From: AWTP1-13 sp036280295
Lineage (GTDB): Bacteria > Pseudomonadota > Alphaproteobacteria > Rhizobiales > Hyphomicrobiaceae
Reading direction: 5' to 3'
Assembly: GCA_036280295.1 (NCBI GenBank)
Contig: DASURA010000148.1
Coordinates: forward strand, 1 to 64,000
DNA length: 64,000 nucleotides
The notes beneath the pieces are model-generated. The model was not told the origin of the DNA, made no database searches, and was given only the letters and a program-made list of their open reading frames with translations. How positions within the stretch are numbered: position 1 is the stretch's first letter; each line of letters opens with the position of its first letter. The position numbers were made by a program, and so were the translations under genes. This document shows, piece after piece, positions 15,999-23,839 of this stretch.

Positions 15999-16073
15999 GC
16001 GGGGGCTGCGAGCCGACCACCATTCTTGGCGCGACGGGCGACGAGCGCGGCAAGCCCCGCTCAGTGCGCAGAC

Positions 16074-16523
16074 TCATGCACGCGTGTACGAGCGATAGAC
16101 CAGGACCGGAATATCGCTCTCAGCAAGCACCTTCTGCGTCACGCCGCCCAGCATGAACCGCGACACGGGCCGATGCCCGTGAGAGGCCATGACGATGAGG
16201 TCGCAGCGGCTTCGATGTGCCGTCTCGACAATGGCCTTGTGGGGCTCCTCTTTGCGCACGGTGACGAGATTGACGACAACGCCGGCCTTGCGTGCGGTCT
16301 CTTCGACAAACGCCATGGCGGCTTTCGCGTATTCCTCGACCCGGGCGGCGAAGCCCTCGCTGATCGTCTCGGTGAGTGGCGCTGGCACAATCGCATGCAC
16401 GGGCTGAACGACGTAGACTGCGGTGACCTGCGCATTGACTGGCGCGGCAATCGAGATCGCATAGGCGACGGCCTGCTCGGAAAGCTGCGAGCCGTCGGTT
16501 GCAACCAGCATGTGCTTGAACAT
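16074..16523 (-). CDS. Universal stress protein (single domain)
   Basis: This 149-residue UspA protein has the start MFKHMLVATDGSQLSEQAVAYA, the strand CDLIVMASHGHRPVSRFMLGGVTQKVL with the complete ATP-binding G-2x-G-9x-G pattern, and IPVLVYR at the end. The gene is preceded by TAGGAGG six nt before the ATG. A near-consensus FNR-type site at 16578-16591 is spaced to start transcription about 20 nt before the ATG. It is convergent with the two-domain USP gene (76 bp between stops). It is the third USP in the window. Confidence 0.92.
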   Translation of the reverse strand: MFKHMLVATDGSQLSEQAVAYAISIAAPVNAQVTAVYVVQPVHAIVPAPLTETISEGFAARVEEYAKAAMAFVEETARKAGVVVNLVTVRKEEPHKAIVETAHRSRCDLIVMASHGHRPVSRFMLGGVTQKVLAESDIPVLVYRSYTRA

Positions 16524-16577
16524 ATCGGCCTCCTAGATGTAGCCGGGCCATCCAAATCATGCATTTCTCTGCCGGCG

Positions 16578-16591
16578 TTGATCTGGAGCAA
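16578..16591. promoter_or_regulatory. Variant FNR/FixK-type site upstream of single-domain USP
   Basis: TTGATCTGGAGCAA has one mismatch in the right half, but its geometry to the minus-strand USP gene (predicted start near 16543, ATG 16523) is ideal. Confidence 0.5.
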
Positions 16592-16761
16592 CCGGCTGAA
16601 AAGATTGATCCGGTCCGCTCGCAGTTGGTGGCTGGCGCAGGGGACCTTAGGTGCCGCCAGTCGCCCACTAGGCTAGCAGGCCGTTGAAATAGTGGCTGCA
16701 GCGCAATCATATTCTACCGTGACGGGCGCTGGAGGGCGAGGCGGACGCGGGCTCCTCGCCG

Positions 16762-16884
16762 TCATGCGGCAGCGGCGATCAGCTTGGGCCGCCGCACGAG
16801 GTCGTAGGCGGCCATGATGAAGGTGAAGGCGAAGCCCTGACGGGCGAGGCCCTTGAGCTTGTGCACGATGCCGCAGCCGACCCG
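16762..16884 (-). pseudogene. Transposase C-terminal remnant (IS5-like DDE type)
   Basis: The minus strand encodes about 40 residues ending at the stop at 16762: RVGCGIVHKLKGLARQGFAF followed by TFIMAAYDLVRRPKLIAAAA. The A-A-Y-D/N-L-V-R-x-P-K-L ending is characteristic of IS5-type and related DDE transposases in Rhizobiales. No catalytic part remains and no paired inverted repeats were found, so this is a dead fragment marking an old insertion between the USP and phosphoribosyltransferase genes. Confidence 0.65.
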
Positions 16885-16931
16885 CGCCGGAAGCCGCTGT
16901 GCTGCTGCTGTTCTTCACGGTGTCGCCGCTT

Positions 16932-17618
16932 CTACGGCTTTCCGCTCATCGGGTTCGCGGCAGCTTTGCTCTCGAGGGCCGCAAGGCTGCTCACCACCTC
17001 CTGATCGCTGAGCTGGCGGAAATCGAGGTAGTGGAGGCCGATCGCATAGAAGGGCTCCGGCGTTGCGAGGCAGATGAGCTGATCGACCTCCGCGCGCAAG
17101 GCCTCGACGGTATCGGCCGGAGCGACCGGCACGGCAAGAACGAGCGCCTTGGGTCCACGACGCCTGAGCGCCTTGAGCGCCGCACGCATGCTGGCGCCTG
17201 TGGCGATGCCGTCGTCGACCACAATCACGGTCCGCCCCTCCAGCGGCACCCGCGGACGATCTCCAAGATAGGCTTGGCGCCGCCGCTCGATCTCGGCGAG
17301 CTCCCGCTTCGCTTGGCTGTCGATATAGTCTCGGTCGAGGCCGGCCAGGCTGATCACGCCCTCGTTGATGACGACCTCGGGCTGGCCGCCATCGACCACG
17401 GCGGCGGCTGCGAGCTCCGGCTGAAACGGCACGCCGATCTTGCGCACGAGCACCAGATCGAGCGGCGCCTTGAGCGCCTGTGCGATCTCGACGGCCACCG
17501 GAACGCCGCCCCTGGGAAGCGCCAGGACGACTGGGTCGACCAGATGTCTCGTTGTCAGCTCACCGGCAAGCGCACGGCCGGCAGCCTGTCGGTTCGCAAA
17601 TGCTCTCGGCGTCTTCAT
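16932..17618 (-). CDS. Phosphoribosyltransferase domain protein
   Basis: The 228-residue protein has the type I PRTase fold. The PRPP loop is VIVVDDGIATGASM (about residues 119-132), and VLALPRGGVPVAVEIAQAL plus LVLVRKIGVPFQPELA form the N-terminal core. This clade is usually found next to a dienelactone-hydrolase-like gene, as here, and its substrate is unknown. The ATG at 17618 overlaps the upstream stop by 4 nt (ATGA), so the 33 nt of frame upstream are not coding. Cotranscription from the FNR-type site at 18343 is likely. Confidence 0.82.
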   Translation of the reverse strand: MKTPRAFANRQAAGRALAGELTTRHLVDPVVLALPRGGVPVAVEIAQALKAPLDLVLVRKIGVPFQPELAAAAVVDGGQPEVVINEGVISLAGLDRDYIDSQAKRELAEIERRRQAYLGDRPRVPLEGRTVIVVDDGIATGASMRAALKALRRRGPKALVLAVPVAPADTVEALRAEVDQLICLATPEPFYAIGLHYLDFRQLSDQEVVSSLAALESKAAANPMSGKP

Positions 17619-18274
17619 GTCTCGGCCGCCTCGAAATGGGCGTTGAACCACTGCGCGGCGAGGTCGACGACCTTGTCGAGGGTGCCCGGCTCCTCGAACA
17701 GGTGGGTCGCGCCCGGTACGATCTCCAGCTTCTTCTCGCAGGTGAGCACGGCGAAAGCGTCGCGGTTGAGCTCGATCACGCCGTAGTCGGCGCCGCCGAC
17801 GATCAGCAGCGTCGCGGCGCGCACCTCCTTGAGCGCGTCTCCGGCAAGGTCCGGCCGCCCACCGCGCGAGACCACCGCGGCGATCTCCTGCGGCAGCTGC
17901 GCGGCCGCGGCGAGGGCCGCAGCCGCTCCGGTGCTGGCGCCGAACAGGCCGATGGGAAGGCTGGAGAGCTCGCTGTCCGCGCGCGCAAAGCGCACGGCCT
18001 CGACCATCCGCCCCGCCAGCAGGGGGATGTCGAAGACGTTGCGCCGGTCGTAGGCCTCGCGTTCGGTCAAGAGATCAAGGAGCAGCGTGCCGAGGCCCCG
18101 CATTTCCAGCTGGTGCGCCACATGCGTGTTGCGGGGGCTGAAGCGGCTTGAGCCGCTGCCGTGCGCGAAAATGACAAGGCCTTTCGCCTTGCACGGCAGG
18201 ACCACGTCGCCTTCAAGGCGCTTCTGGCCAATGGCCACGCTGCGCGCCTTCAGTTCCGTGTTGCGCGTGGTCAT
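17615..18274 (-). CDS. Dienelactone hydrolase-like alpha/beta hydrolase
   Basis: The 219-residue alpha/beta hydrolase has the nucleophile motif GLFGASTGAAAAL (Ser at about residue 112), an oxyanion-side FAHGSGSSRFSPRN, LLIVGGADYGVIELN with the probable acid Asp, and GATHLFEEPGTL with the His. The family is loosely annotated as dienelactone hydrolase; the substrate is unknown. ATG 18274 is chosen over 18289 because the family starts near here and because the FNR-type site predicts transcription from about 18308. Translationally coupled to the phosphoribosyltransferase downstream. Confidence 0.82.
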   Translation of the reverse strand: MTTRNTELKARSVAIGQKRLEGDVVLPCKAKGLVIFAHGSGSSRFSPRNTHVAHQLEMRGLGTLLLDLLTEREAYDRRNVFDIPLLAGRMVEAVRFARADSELSSLPIGLFGASTGAAAALAAAAQLPQEIAAVVSRGGRPDLAGDALKEVRAATLLIVGGADYGVIELNRDAFAVLTCEKKLEIVPGATHLFEEPGTLDKVVDLAAQWFNAHFEAAET

Positions 18275-18342
18275 GCGACGCCTCCACACTGGCAGGTCAT
18301 GGCTGATCGGCGGATGCCTCCGCCTTCCGGCAAGTTCTGGCG

Positions 18343-18356
18343 TTGACCCAAGTCAA
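18343..18356. promoter_or_regulatory. FNR/FixK-type site upstream of hydrolase-PRTase operon
   Basis: TTGACCCAAGTCAA matches exactly; the predicted start near 18308 leaves a 34-nt leader to ATG 18274. Confidence 0.7.
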
Positions 18357-18418
18357 ACTGGGAGCGTCCTTCGGACGCTGATCTAACGGCTGCGCTTACG
18401 CTCTCGCGTCCCCTTCAT

Positions 18419-18748
18419 CTACCTATGGCCCTGTGCTGCCAGGAGCCGGGCGGCGCCATTGGGACGGTAGCGCTTCAGGATGCGCCTTGAGGAAATGGTG
18501 CAGGAATGCAGCAGGGTCCGCACGTGCTCGCGGTCGCACCGCGCCTGCGCCGCCCGCACGTCATCGACAATCATGTCGCGAATCTTCTCGGGCCCATGCT
18601 CCTGGTTAAGCAGGTATTCGGCGAGCGCGCAGGCGGCAGCCTCCGGCATGTGCTCGTGCTCGACGATGGCCAGCACCTCCTCCTCGCTCAAGCCGCAGAA
18701 CACGATGCAGTCTTCCAGCGTGATCATGGGTCTCGCGTCCCGCTTCAA
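18419..18748 (-). CDS. Conserved hypothetical protein downstream of polX
   Basis: A 109-residue predicted helical protein of a family I do not recognise. It has ITLEDCIVFCGLSEEEVLAI (a possible short HhH-like or regulatory helix pair) and a charged C-terminal part ending GAARLLAAQGHR. The ATG at 18748 overlaps the polX stop by 4 nt (ATGA); an internal Met at 18727 is an alternative start. It is the last gene of the hsp20-polX run. Four Cys residues are present but not in a zinc-binding pattern. Confidence 0.6.
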   Translation of the reverse strand: MKRDARPMITLEDCIVFCGLSEEEVLAIVEHEHMPEAAACALAEYLLNQEHGPEKIRDMIVDDVRAAQARCDREHVRTLLHSCTISSRRILKRYRPNGAARLLAAQGHR

Positions 18749-20466
18749 ACGCGTCTGAGGAGCTTGCGAAGCTCCGGCCAGGACCGCGTGTTCAGGATGT
18801 CGCCCGCTTCGAGCCAGCCGCGCCGCGCCTGACCGACCCCGTACTTCATGAAGCGAAGGCCGTCGGTCGAGTGCGCGTCCGTGCCGATTGCGACCTTGAC
18901 ACCCATCTCCTTGGCGAGCCGGCAGACATGATCATCGACATCGAGGCGCGTGGGATGCGCGTTGAGCTCGATCGCGCAGCCGCGCTGTTTCGCGGCCTTG
19001 AGGATGCGCTCAAGATCGATCGGGTAGGCGGCGCGCTCGCCAAGCAGGCGTCCGGTGGGATGGGCAAAGATGTTGAAGTAGCGATTGTCCATGGCGCGGA
19101 TCACGCGCGCGGTCTGCTCGGTCTCGCTCAAGTCGAACTTGTAGTGGATGGCGCACACCCTGAGGTCGAGGTCGGCCAGGATGGTATCGGGCAGGTCGAG
19201 GGTGCCGTCGGCGAGGATGTCGACCTCGCAGGCCTTCAGGAGCTGGATGCCCTTGAGCCTGGCGTTGAGCTTGTCGATCGCCTTGATCTGCCTGGCCAGG
19301 CGCCGCGGGTCGAGCCCGCGGGCGACGGTGGCGTGCCGGCTGTGGTCGGTGATCGCCAGGTACTCGTAGCCCAGGGCTTGGGCCGCCTTGGCCATCTGAG
19401 CAAGCGGGCTCTTGCCATCCGACGCCGTGGTGTGGGCGTGCAGATCGCCGCGCAAGTCCTCAAGACGCACGAGCTTCGGCAGCCTGCCGATCGTCGCGGC
19501 CTCGATCTCGCCCCGATCCTCGCGCAGCTCCGGCGCAATGAAAGGCAGGGCGACCTGATCGAGGACGCTCTCCTCGGTGGCGCCGGCGATGCGCCGTGTG
19601 CCCCTGAACACGCCGTACTCGTTGATCTTGAGACCGCGGGCGACGCCAAGCTTGCGCACGGCGATGTTGTGGGCCTTCGAGCCCGTGAAGTAGTGCAGCG
19701 CCGCCCCATAGCTCTCCTCCGGCACGACCCTCAAATCGACCTGCAGGCCTGAGCGCAGCACGACGGTCGAGCGGGTGTCGCCGTGGGCGGCGACCTCGGC
19801 CACCTCGTCGTAGCCGATGAACCGCTCCATCACGTCGGAGCCCTTGCCGGCGGCAACGAGGATGTCCAGGTCGCCAACGGTCTCCTTGCGCCGCCGGTAG
19901 CTGCCGGCAATCACGGCCTGCTTTACGCCCCTGCTGCGGTTCAGGTGCTCAACCAACGGCAGGGCGAAGTCTTCCGCAGCGTCGAGACGGAACCGCTGCT
20001 GGGCCTCGCGCTTGTGCTTCAGCTCCTCACCGAGCTTGAGCTCGGCCTTGGTGCCGAAGCCGGCAATGCCGTGCAGCTTGCCACCGGCCGCGGCCTTCTT
20101 CAGGTTGGCGACGGAGCGGATTTTGAGCTTGTCGAAGAGGAGCTTGGCGCGCTTGGGACCGATGCCCGGTAAGGCGGTCAGCTCAACGAGGCCGGCCGGC
20201 GTGCGGCGCTTCACCTCCTCCAAGAGCGGCAGCCGTTTCGTCTCCACGAACTCCACGATCTTGGCGGCGAGATCCTCGCCGATGCCCGGCAGCTCGGCGA
20301 GGTCCTCGCCCTTTGCGACCATGTCGGCAATGCTGTGCGGCAGGTCGCCGATCGTGCGCGCCGCGTTGCGATAGGCGCGCACGCGGAACGGGTTGGCACC
20401 TTCGATCTCGAGAAGATCGGCAAGGTGGTCGAAGGCGCTGGCGATCTCCGTGTTGTGGACCGGCAT
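18745..20466 (-). CDS. polX: Family X DNA polymerase with PHP domain (PolX)
   Basis: Bacterial PolX fills short gaps in base-excision repair, and its PHP domain trims 3' ends. The 573-residue protein has, in order, two HhH motifs (LPGIGEDLAAKIVEF near residue 60, LPGIGPKRAKLLF near 95), the nucleotidyltransferase signature GSYRRRKETVGDLDILV (about 186-202), and a PHP domain from about residue 335 with DLHAHTTASDGK, ITDHSRHA, CEVDIL, AHPTGR and GTDAHSTD, all metal ligands intact. Start 20466 gives the usual N-terminus MPVHNTEIASAFDHLADLLE; the frame extends to 20511. It follows hsp20 by 51 nt and is coupled to the small gene downstream. Oxygen-responsive expression is inferred from the operon. 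Confidence 0.93.
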   Translation of the reverse strand: MPVHNTEIASAFDHLADLLEIEGANPFRVRAYRNAARTIGDLPHSIADMVAKGEDLAELPGIGEDLAAKIVEFVETKRLPLLEEVKRRTPAGLVELTALPGIGPKRAKLLFDKLKIRSVANLKKAAAGGKLHGIAGFGTKAELKLGEELKHKREAQQRFRLDAAEDFALPLVEHLNRSRGVKQAVIAGSYRRRKETVGDLDILVAAGKGSDVMERFIGYDEVAEVAAHGDTRSTVVLRSGLQVDLRVVPEESYGAALHYFTGSKAHNIAVRKLGVARGLKINEYGVFRGTRRIAGATEESVLDQVALPFIAPELREDRGEIEAATIGRLPKLVRLEDLRGDLHAHTTASDGKSPLAQMAKAAQALGYEYLAITDHSRHATVARGLDPRRLARQIKAIDKLNARLKGIQLLKACEVDILADGTLDLPDTILADLDLRVCAIHYKFDLSETEQTARVIRAMDNRYFNIFAHPTGRLLGERAAYPIDLERILKAAKQRGCAIELNAHPTRLDVDDHVCRLAKEMGVKVAIGTDAHSTDGLRFMKYGVGQARRGWLEAGDILNTRSWPELRKLLRRV

Positions 20467-20479
20467 GCAATGGTTACAG

Positions 20480-20499
20480 GTGGCGGCGCGCACCGCCAC
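20480..20499. terminator. Hairpin between hsp20 and polX
   Basis: GTGGCGG and CCGCCAC form a perfect 7-bp stem around a 6-nt loop in the 51-bp gap. No T-run follows on the minus strand, so it may attenuate, stabilise or process the mRNA rather than terminate it. Confidence 0.4.
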
Positions 20500-20517
20500 C
20501 TCGCCCAGCAAGTTTGC

Positions 20518-21033
20518 TCAAGCCTTCTTGATCTCGATCTTGCGCTCGGCCTTGACCGCCTCGGGCTTCTTGGCCGCGGTGATCCTCAGCACGCCCTTGT
20601 CGAAGCGCGCGTCGAGCTTGCTCTCATCGATCGTCTCGGGAAGCCTGAGGCTGCGCTCGAAAGCTCCGAAGCTGCGTTCGCAGAGGTAGTGGGTCTCGCC
20701 CTTCTCCTCGCGCTCCTGCTTCTTCTCGCCCTTGATGGTCAACAGACCACCGGAGAGCGTAATGGAGACATCCTTCTCGTCGACGCCCGGCAGCTCCGCC
20801 TCGATCATGATCGACTTGGCGTTCTCGTGGACATCGAAGTCAGGGACCACCAGCTCGGCAGCGGTGGTGCGCCGGAACGCGCTTGGCAATCGCGGCCACT
20901 GCCTGGGCCAGTGGGGCCACTCGCGCTCGAAGTCCTCGAACACGCGGTCCATCTCATCGCGCATCGCCGCGAACAAGTCGCGCGGCCGGGATACCGCGGT
21001 CTCACTGGATTTCGCGATTTCGGTCTTGGGCAT
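20518..21033 (-). CDS. Hsp20 family small heat-shock chaperone
   Basis: The 171-residue alpha-crystallin-type chaperone prevents aggregation of unfolded proteins. An N-terminal arm with many aromatic residues (REWPHWPRQWPRLPSAF) precedes the alpha-crystallin domain (about residues 60-160), with the signatures ELPGVDEKDVSITLSGGLL and FDKGVLRITAAKK (the G-V-L motif). The ATG follows GAAGGGAG. An exact FNR-type site lies 117 bp upstream. In mycobacteria (HspX) and in the Burkholderia low-oxygen locus a small heat-shock protein is also among the strongly oxygen-regulated genes. Upstream gene of the polX operon. Confidence 0.95.
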   Translation of the reverse strand: MPKTEIAKSSETAVSRPRDLFAAMRDEMDRVFEDFEREWPHWPRQWPRLPSAFRRTTAAELVVPDFDVHENAKSIMIEAELPGVDEKDVSITLSGGLLTIKGEKKQEREEKGETHYLCERSFGAFERSLRLPETIDESKLDARFDKGVLRITAAKKPEAVKAERKIEIKKA

Positions 21034-21149
21034 CGTTCTTACTCCCTTCCGGCTGATAACCCGCCGCTGCCGTCTCTTTCTGCACCGGATGCATTGCTCC
21101 CGTGCGACGAGACCTCAAGGCGATCTGCTCTCGGCGGCCGCATCGAGCC

Positions 21150-21163
21150 TTGACATGGGTCAA
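21150..21163. promoter_or_regulatory. FNR/FixK-type site upstream of hsp20
   Basis: TTGACATGGGTCAA matches exactly. The predicted start is near 21115, with an 82-nt leader. Confidence 0.7.
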
Positions 21164-21242
21164 TGAGCCGGAAGGCCGGTTGATGGGGGTTGCGCATGGC
21201 GCCCTAATTGTCCGTGGAAATCAAGAGCGCGATTGGCGCGAA

Positions 21243-21640
21243 CTATACGGTGCGGTCGAAAGGGCTCGGGCAGGTTTGCCACTGCAGAATTTCCCGGCAG
21301 CCAGGCAATGGCTGAAAGCCGGCGGTACCGGCCGGTAGGGCTTCATGCGCGCCGATGATGAGATAGCCGCTCGGTCTCAGCCGTGCAGCAAGATTGCGCA
21401 TGACCTGGATCTGTAGAGGAGGCTCAAAATAGGTCAGCACGAGATTGCGGCAGAGAACGAGGTCAAACGGTGGAGGTGCAGGCATTCTTGACAGGCGGCG
21501 AAGTCGTCCAGTGCGAGTCTTTCCATGCGGCGGCGAATGCGCTTGCAGACTTGGCTGCGCACCTTGCGGAAGCCGTGCCACCTGAGGCTGAGGCGCGGCA
21601 GTGCCCACTGCAGGAAGGCGACGCAGTCCGTGCTCGTCAA
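21243..21640 (-). pseudogene. CheR-like SAM methyltransferase gene with internal deletion
   Basis: Both ends of a CheR-type methyltransferase remain without its middle. The N-terminal part (from TTG 21640, overlapping the rtcA stop as TTGA) reads TDCVAFLQWALPRL, then WHGFRKVRSQVCKRIRRRME. The C-terminal part, in another frame, reads FDLVLCRNLVLTYFEPPLQ and LRPSGYLIIGAHEALP up to the stop at 21243. The glycine-rich SAM-binding segment and about 100 residues between the two are missing; the junction lies near 21480-21500. An intact family member would have about 250-270 residues. It would be inactive. Such methyltransferases are found beside rtcA in related genomes only by inference from this arrangement. 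Confidence 0.8.
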
Positions 21641-22743
21641 GGCGGCCTCCCTTGGGCGGCGGCAGCCGCGATCCTGGGTTTGATCGAAACGAGCGCCGGG
21701 CCGCGCCCTCGTCTCTCGGTCACGACGTCGGCAATGCCGAATTGCCCGATGACCCGGGCGTTGGTTTCGAGGTGTCGCGTCACCCCTTCGCAGCTGAATA
21801 TTGACGGCGCGCAAGCGAGTGCGAGCGGCAGGAGCGCCTGGTCGGCCAGGTGCAGATCGAGCGCAGCGCCGCTTCTGAGATGCGTCAGCAGTGCGCCAGC
21901 TGCCTCGGTGGCGACCGTCTCCGAGCTCTTGCCTCGGGCTCCAAAAGCGTTGAAGCCGGCGCTCATGTGCTCGTACTCGGCGATGAGGAAGAGGACGGCG
22001 CCGGGACTGGCGGCACTGACGTCCTCCGCTCGTATACCAATGGCCGGAGCTGAGCCCGCGAGCAGCGCCGTCGCACGGGCAACCATGCGCTGGGCAATGT
22101 GCGATGGCAGATTGGCAGTAATCGCGCGGCCCGAGACCGAGCGAAGCGGTCCTCGCGCGATGATCACCACTGGCTTGAGATGAGCGCTGGCCTGGCTCCC
22201 GAGCCCCGAGACGCGTGCTGTGATCTCGCCTTGCCCCACGGGCAGGAACCCGAACTGGGCCAATTCGACCTCAAGCGCTATGCCCATGCGCGCGAGAAAC
22301 GGACGCCAAACGTGGGCGATATAATCGTACGACGGGCTCCAGGGCACGTGGGTTCCGCCGCGGATGCAAAAGCGGCTTGCGCCGCTTGCGAACAGCGCGA
22401 CGAGCGCAACGGTCTGCAAGACAAGCGTGGCGGCGCCGGCGCTGCCCCCTTCGCGGGCTGCAGCGACATCGAAGAGGTAGTCGCCGGCTTGAGGTGGGAC
22501 CGTGGGGCGGAACGAAAGGGTTTCCGACCCGAGCGCTGCACCCGAGACCACCGCCCGGCAGAGCTCGGCTGCTGACAGCACCGCAGTCAGATGTTGCGCG
22601 GCCAGGCCGGGCTTCGGGCGCCCAGCGCGGAGGCGTTGGATTGTGAGTGGTCGCCCGGTGATTGCCGACAGCGTCAGCGCCGTTCGCAGGATCTGGCCGC
22701 CGCCTTCCCCATGCGATCCGTCGATGACAACGCTGTCACCCAT
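21637..22743 (-). CDS. rtcA: RNA 3'-terminal phosphate cyclase
   Basis: RtcA converts RNA 3'-phosphate to a 2',3'-cyclic phosphate with ATP, making ends that RtcB can ligate. The 368-residue protein is of standard length. It has DGSHGEGGGQILRTALTLS at the N-terminus, RAGRPKPGLAAQHLTAV, GGTHVPWSPSYDYI, and the catalytic region DLHLADQALLPLALA, where the His is the adenylylated residue in E. coli RtcA. In many proteobacteria rtcA sits beside rtcB under the sigma-54 regulator RtcR; here it is 13 kb away, without RtcR, and faces an exact FNR-type site shared with the divergent GYD gene. The broken methyltransferase gene overlaps its stop. Confidence 0.95.
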   Translation of the reverse strand: MGDSVVIDGSHGEGGGQILRTALTLSAITGRPLTIQRLRAGRPKPGLAAQHLTAVLSAAELCRAVVSGAALGSETLSFRPTVPPQAGDYLFDVAAAREGGSAGAATLVLQTVALVALFASGASRFCIRGGTHVPWSPSYDYIAHVWRPFLARMGIALEVELAQFGFLPVGQGEITARVSGLGSQASAHLKPVVIIARGPLRSVSGRAITANLPSHIAQRMVARATALLAGSAPAIGIRAEDVSAASPGAVLFLIAEYEHMSAGFNAFGARGKSSETVATEAAGALLTHLRSGAALDLHLADQALLPLALACAPSIFSCEGVTRHLETNARVIGQFGIADVVTERRGRGPALVSIKPRIAAAAAQGRPP

Positions 22744-22873
22744 CCGTATGGGCTCTCCGTGCTCCTGCGATCAGTGGCCAAGGAAGGCGTGGCCGCCTGC
22801 GGCTCAGACTCAGCCCCCACTTTGCTGCAACGGGTGCTTGCTGCCCAAGTGGCTGAGGAGATTGGCTTCCGAA

Positions 22874-22887
22874 TTGATATTGATCAA
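22874..22887. promoter_or_regulatory. FNR/FixK-type site between rtcA and GYD gene
   Basis: TTGATATTGATCAA is a perfect consensus. It is ideally spaced for the GYD gene (start near 22922, ATG 22947) and can also serve rtcA on the other strand (start near 22839). Confidence 0.75.
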
Positions 22888-22946
22888 AGAACCGGAAGAT
22901 CAGGCACTCAATGCTGGCTGCTCGTAGTCTCTTCGCGGAGTCCGTC

Positions 22947-23246
22947 ATGCAGACCTTTGTCATGCTCACGCGAGTGGCGCCCGATGCGGTCAAATCTCCA
23001 AAGGCGCTGGAGGATCTCGAGCGCAAGGCCGTCGAAGCGGTCAACGCGAAGTGCCCCAAGGTCAAGTGGAAGGGCAGCTACGCCGTGATGGGGCCCCACG
23101 ACTACATCGACATCTTCGAGGCCCCGGACGTTGCCACCGCGGCGCAGGTGTCGACGCTGATTCGCACCTTCGGGCATGCCCACACGGAGATCTGGGGCGC
23201 TATGGAGTGGGCACGCTTCAAGGAGTCCGTGCGGGCCCTCGGCTGA
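22947..23246 (+). CDS. GYD domain protein
   Basis: The 99-residue protein belongs to the GYD family (PF08734), dimeric alpha/beta ferredoxin-like proteins of unknown function. It shows MQTFVMLTRVAPDAV at the start, the central YAVMGPHDYIDIFEAPD and the C-terminal AHTEIWGAMEWARFKESV. ATG 22947 gives the family's N-terminus and is preceded by GCGGAG; the frame extends 12 codons upstream. A decayed paralogue lies at 60744-61053, and both have an exact FNR-type site upstream. It heads a run of three plus-strand genes. Confidence 0.85.
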   Translation: MQTFVMLTRVAPDAVKSPKALEDLERKAVEAVNAKCPKVKWKGSYAVMGPHDYIDIFEAPDVATAAQVSTLIRTFGHAHTEIWGAMEWARFKESVRALG

Positions 23247-23288
23247 CCGAGGCTGCGGGCGGCTCCCGTTAGAGGAGGATCTGAGCCC

Positions 23289-23804
23289 ATGAAGACACGT
23301 GACCTGCACCGCGATGAGCGGCGCCATGACCTGATGAAGTCGCACCTGATCCAGGAGGAGGTGCACGACACCTACCAGACGCGCAAGAAGTACCACGAGC
23401 CCACCGTCTGCGGCCAATGCGATGCCGTCTATCACAAGGGGAGATGGCAGTGGCTGGAGGAAAGCCCGCCAATGTCCCGCGATGATATCTGTCCGGCGTG
23501 TCATCGCATCAACGACAAGTACCCGGCCGGAGAGATGATTCTGTCCGGCACCTTCTTCGCGGCGCACCGCGAGGAGATCATGCATATGGTGCGCAACGAG
23601 GCGGAGGTGGAGACCGCTGAGCACCCTCTGCACCGGATCATGGGGATCGAGGAGCACCCTGAGCAGGTGGTTGTGACAACGACCGATATCCACCTGCCTC
23701 GCCGCATCGGGCATGCAGTTGAGGACTCGTACAAGGGCAAGATGGAGATCCACTTCGACAAGGAGGGCCACTTCGCTCGGATGAAGTGGCATCGCGACGA
23801 CTAG
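23289..23804 (+). CDS. BCAM0308 family zinc-ribbon protein
   Basis: The 171-residue protein has two CxxC pairs, CGQCDAVYHKGRW (about residues 41-53) and CPACHRINDKYPAGEM (about 74-89), which should bind one zinc ion. A C-terminal alpha/beta part (IMGIEEHPEQVVVTTTDIHL, then GHAVEDSYKGKMEIHFD) follows. The layout resembles the BCAM0308 family, named after a gene in the low-oxygen-activated region of Burkholderia cenocepacia; its function is not established. AGAGGAGG precedes the ATG. It lies 42 nt after the GYD gene and 35 nt before the BON protein, probably one operon. Confidence 0.78.
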   Translation: MKTRDLHRDERRHDLMKSHLIQEEVHDTYQTRKKYHEPTVCGQCDAVYHKGRWQWLEESPPMSRDDICPACHRINDKYPAGEMILSGTFFAAHREEIMHMVRNEAEVETAEHPLHRIMGIEEHPEQVVVTTTDIHLPRRIGHAVEDSYKGKMEIHFDKEGHFARMKWHRDD

Positions 23805-23839
23805 AGGCCGGATCGTATTCGCATCCCAGGAATGCTCAC

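Noticed and set aside
16674..16761. Terminal inverted repeat of an insertion sequence beside the transposase remnant
   Set aside because: A stretch near 16680 (CCGTTGAAATAGTGG) vaguely resembles IS ends, but no matching partner on the other side was found.
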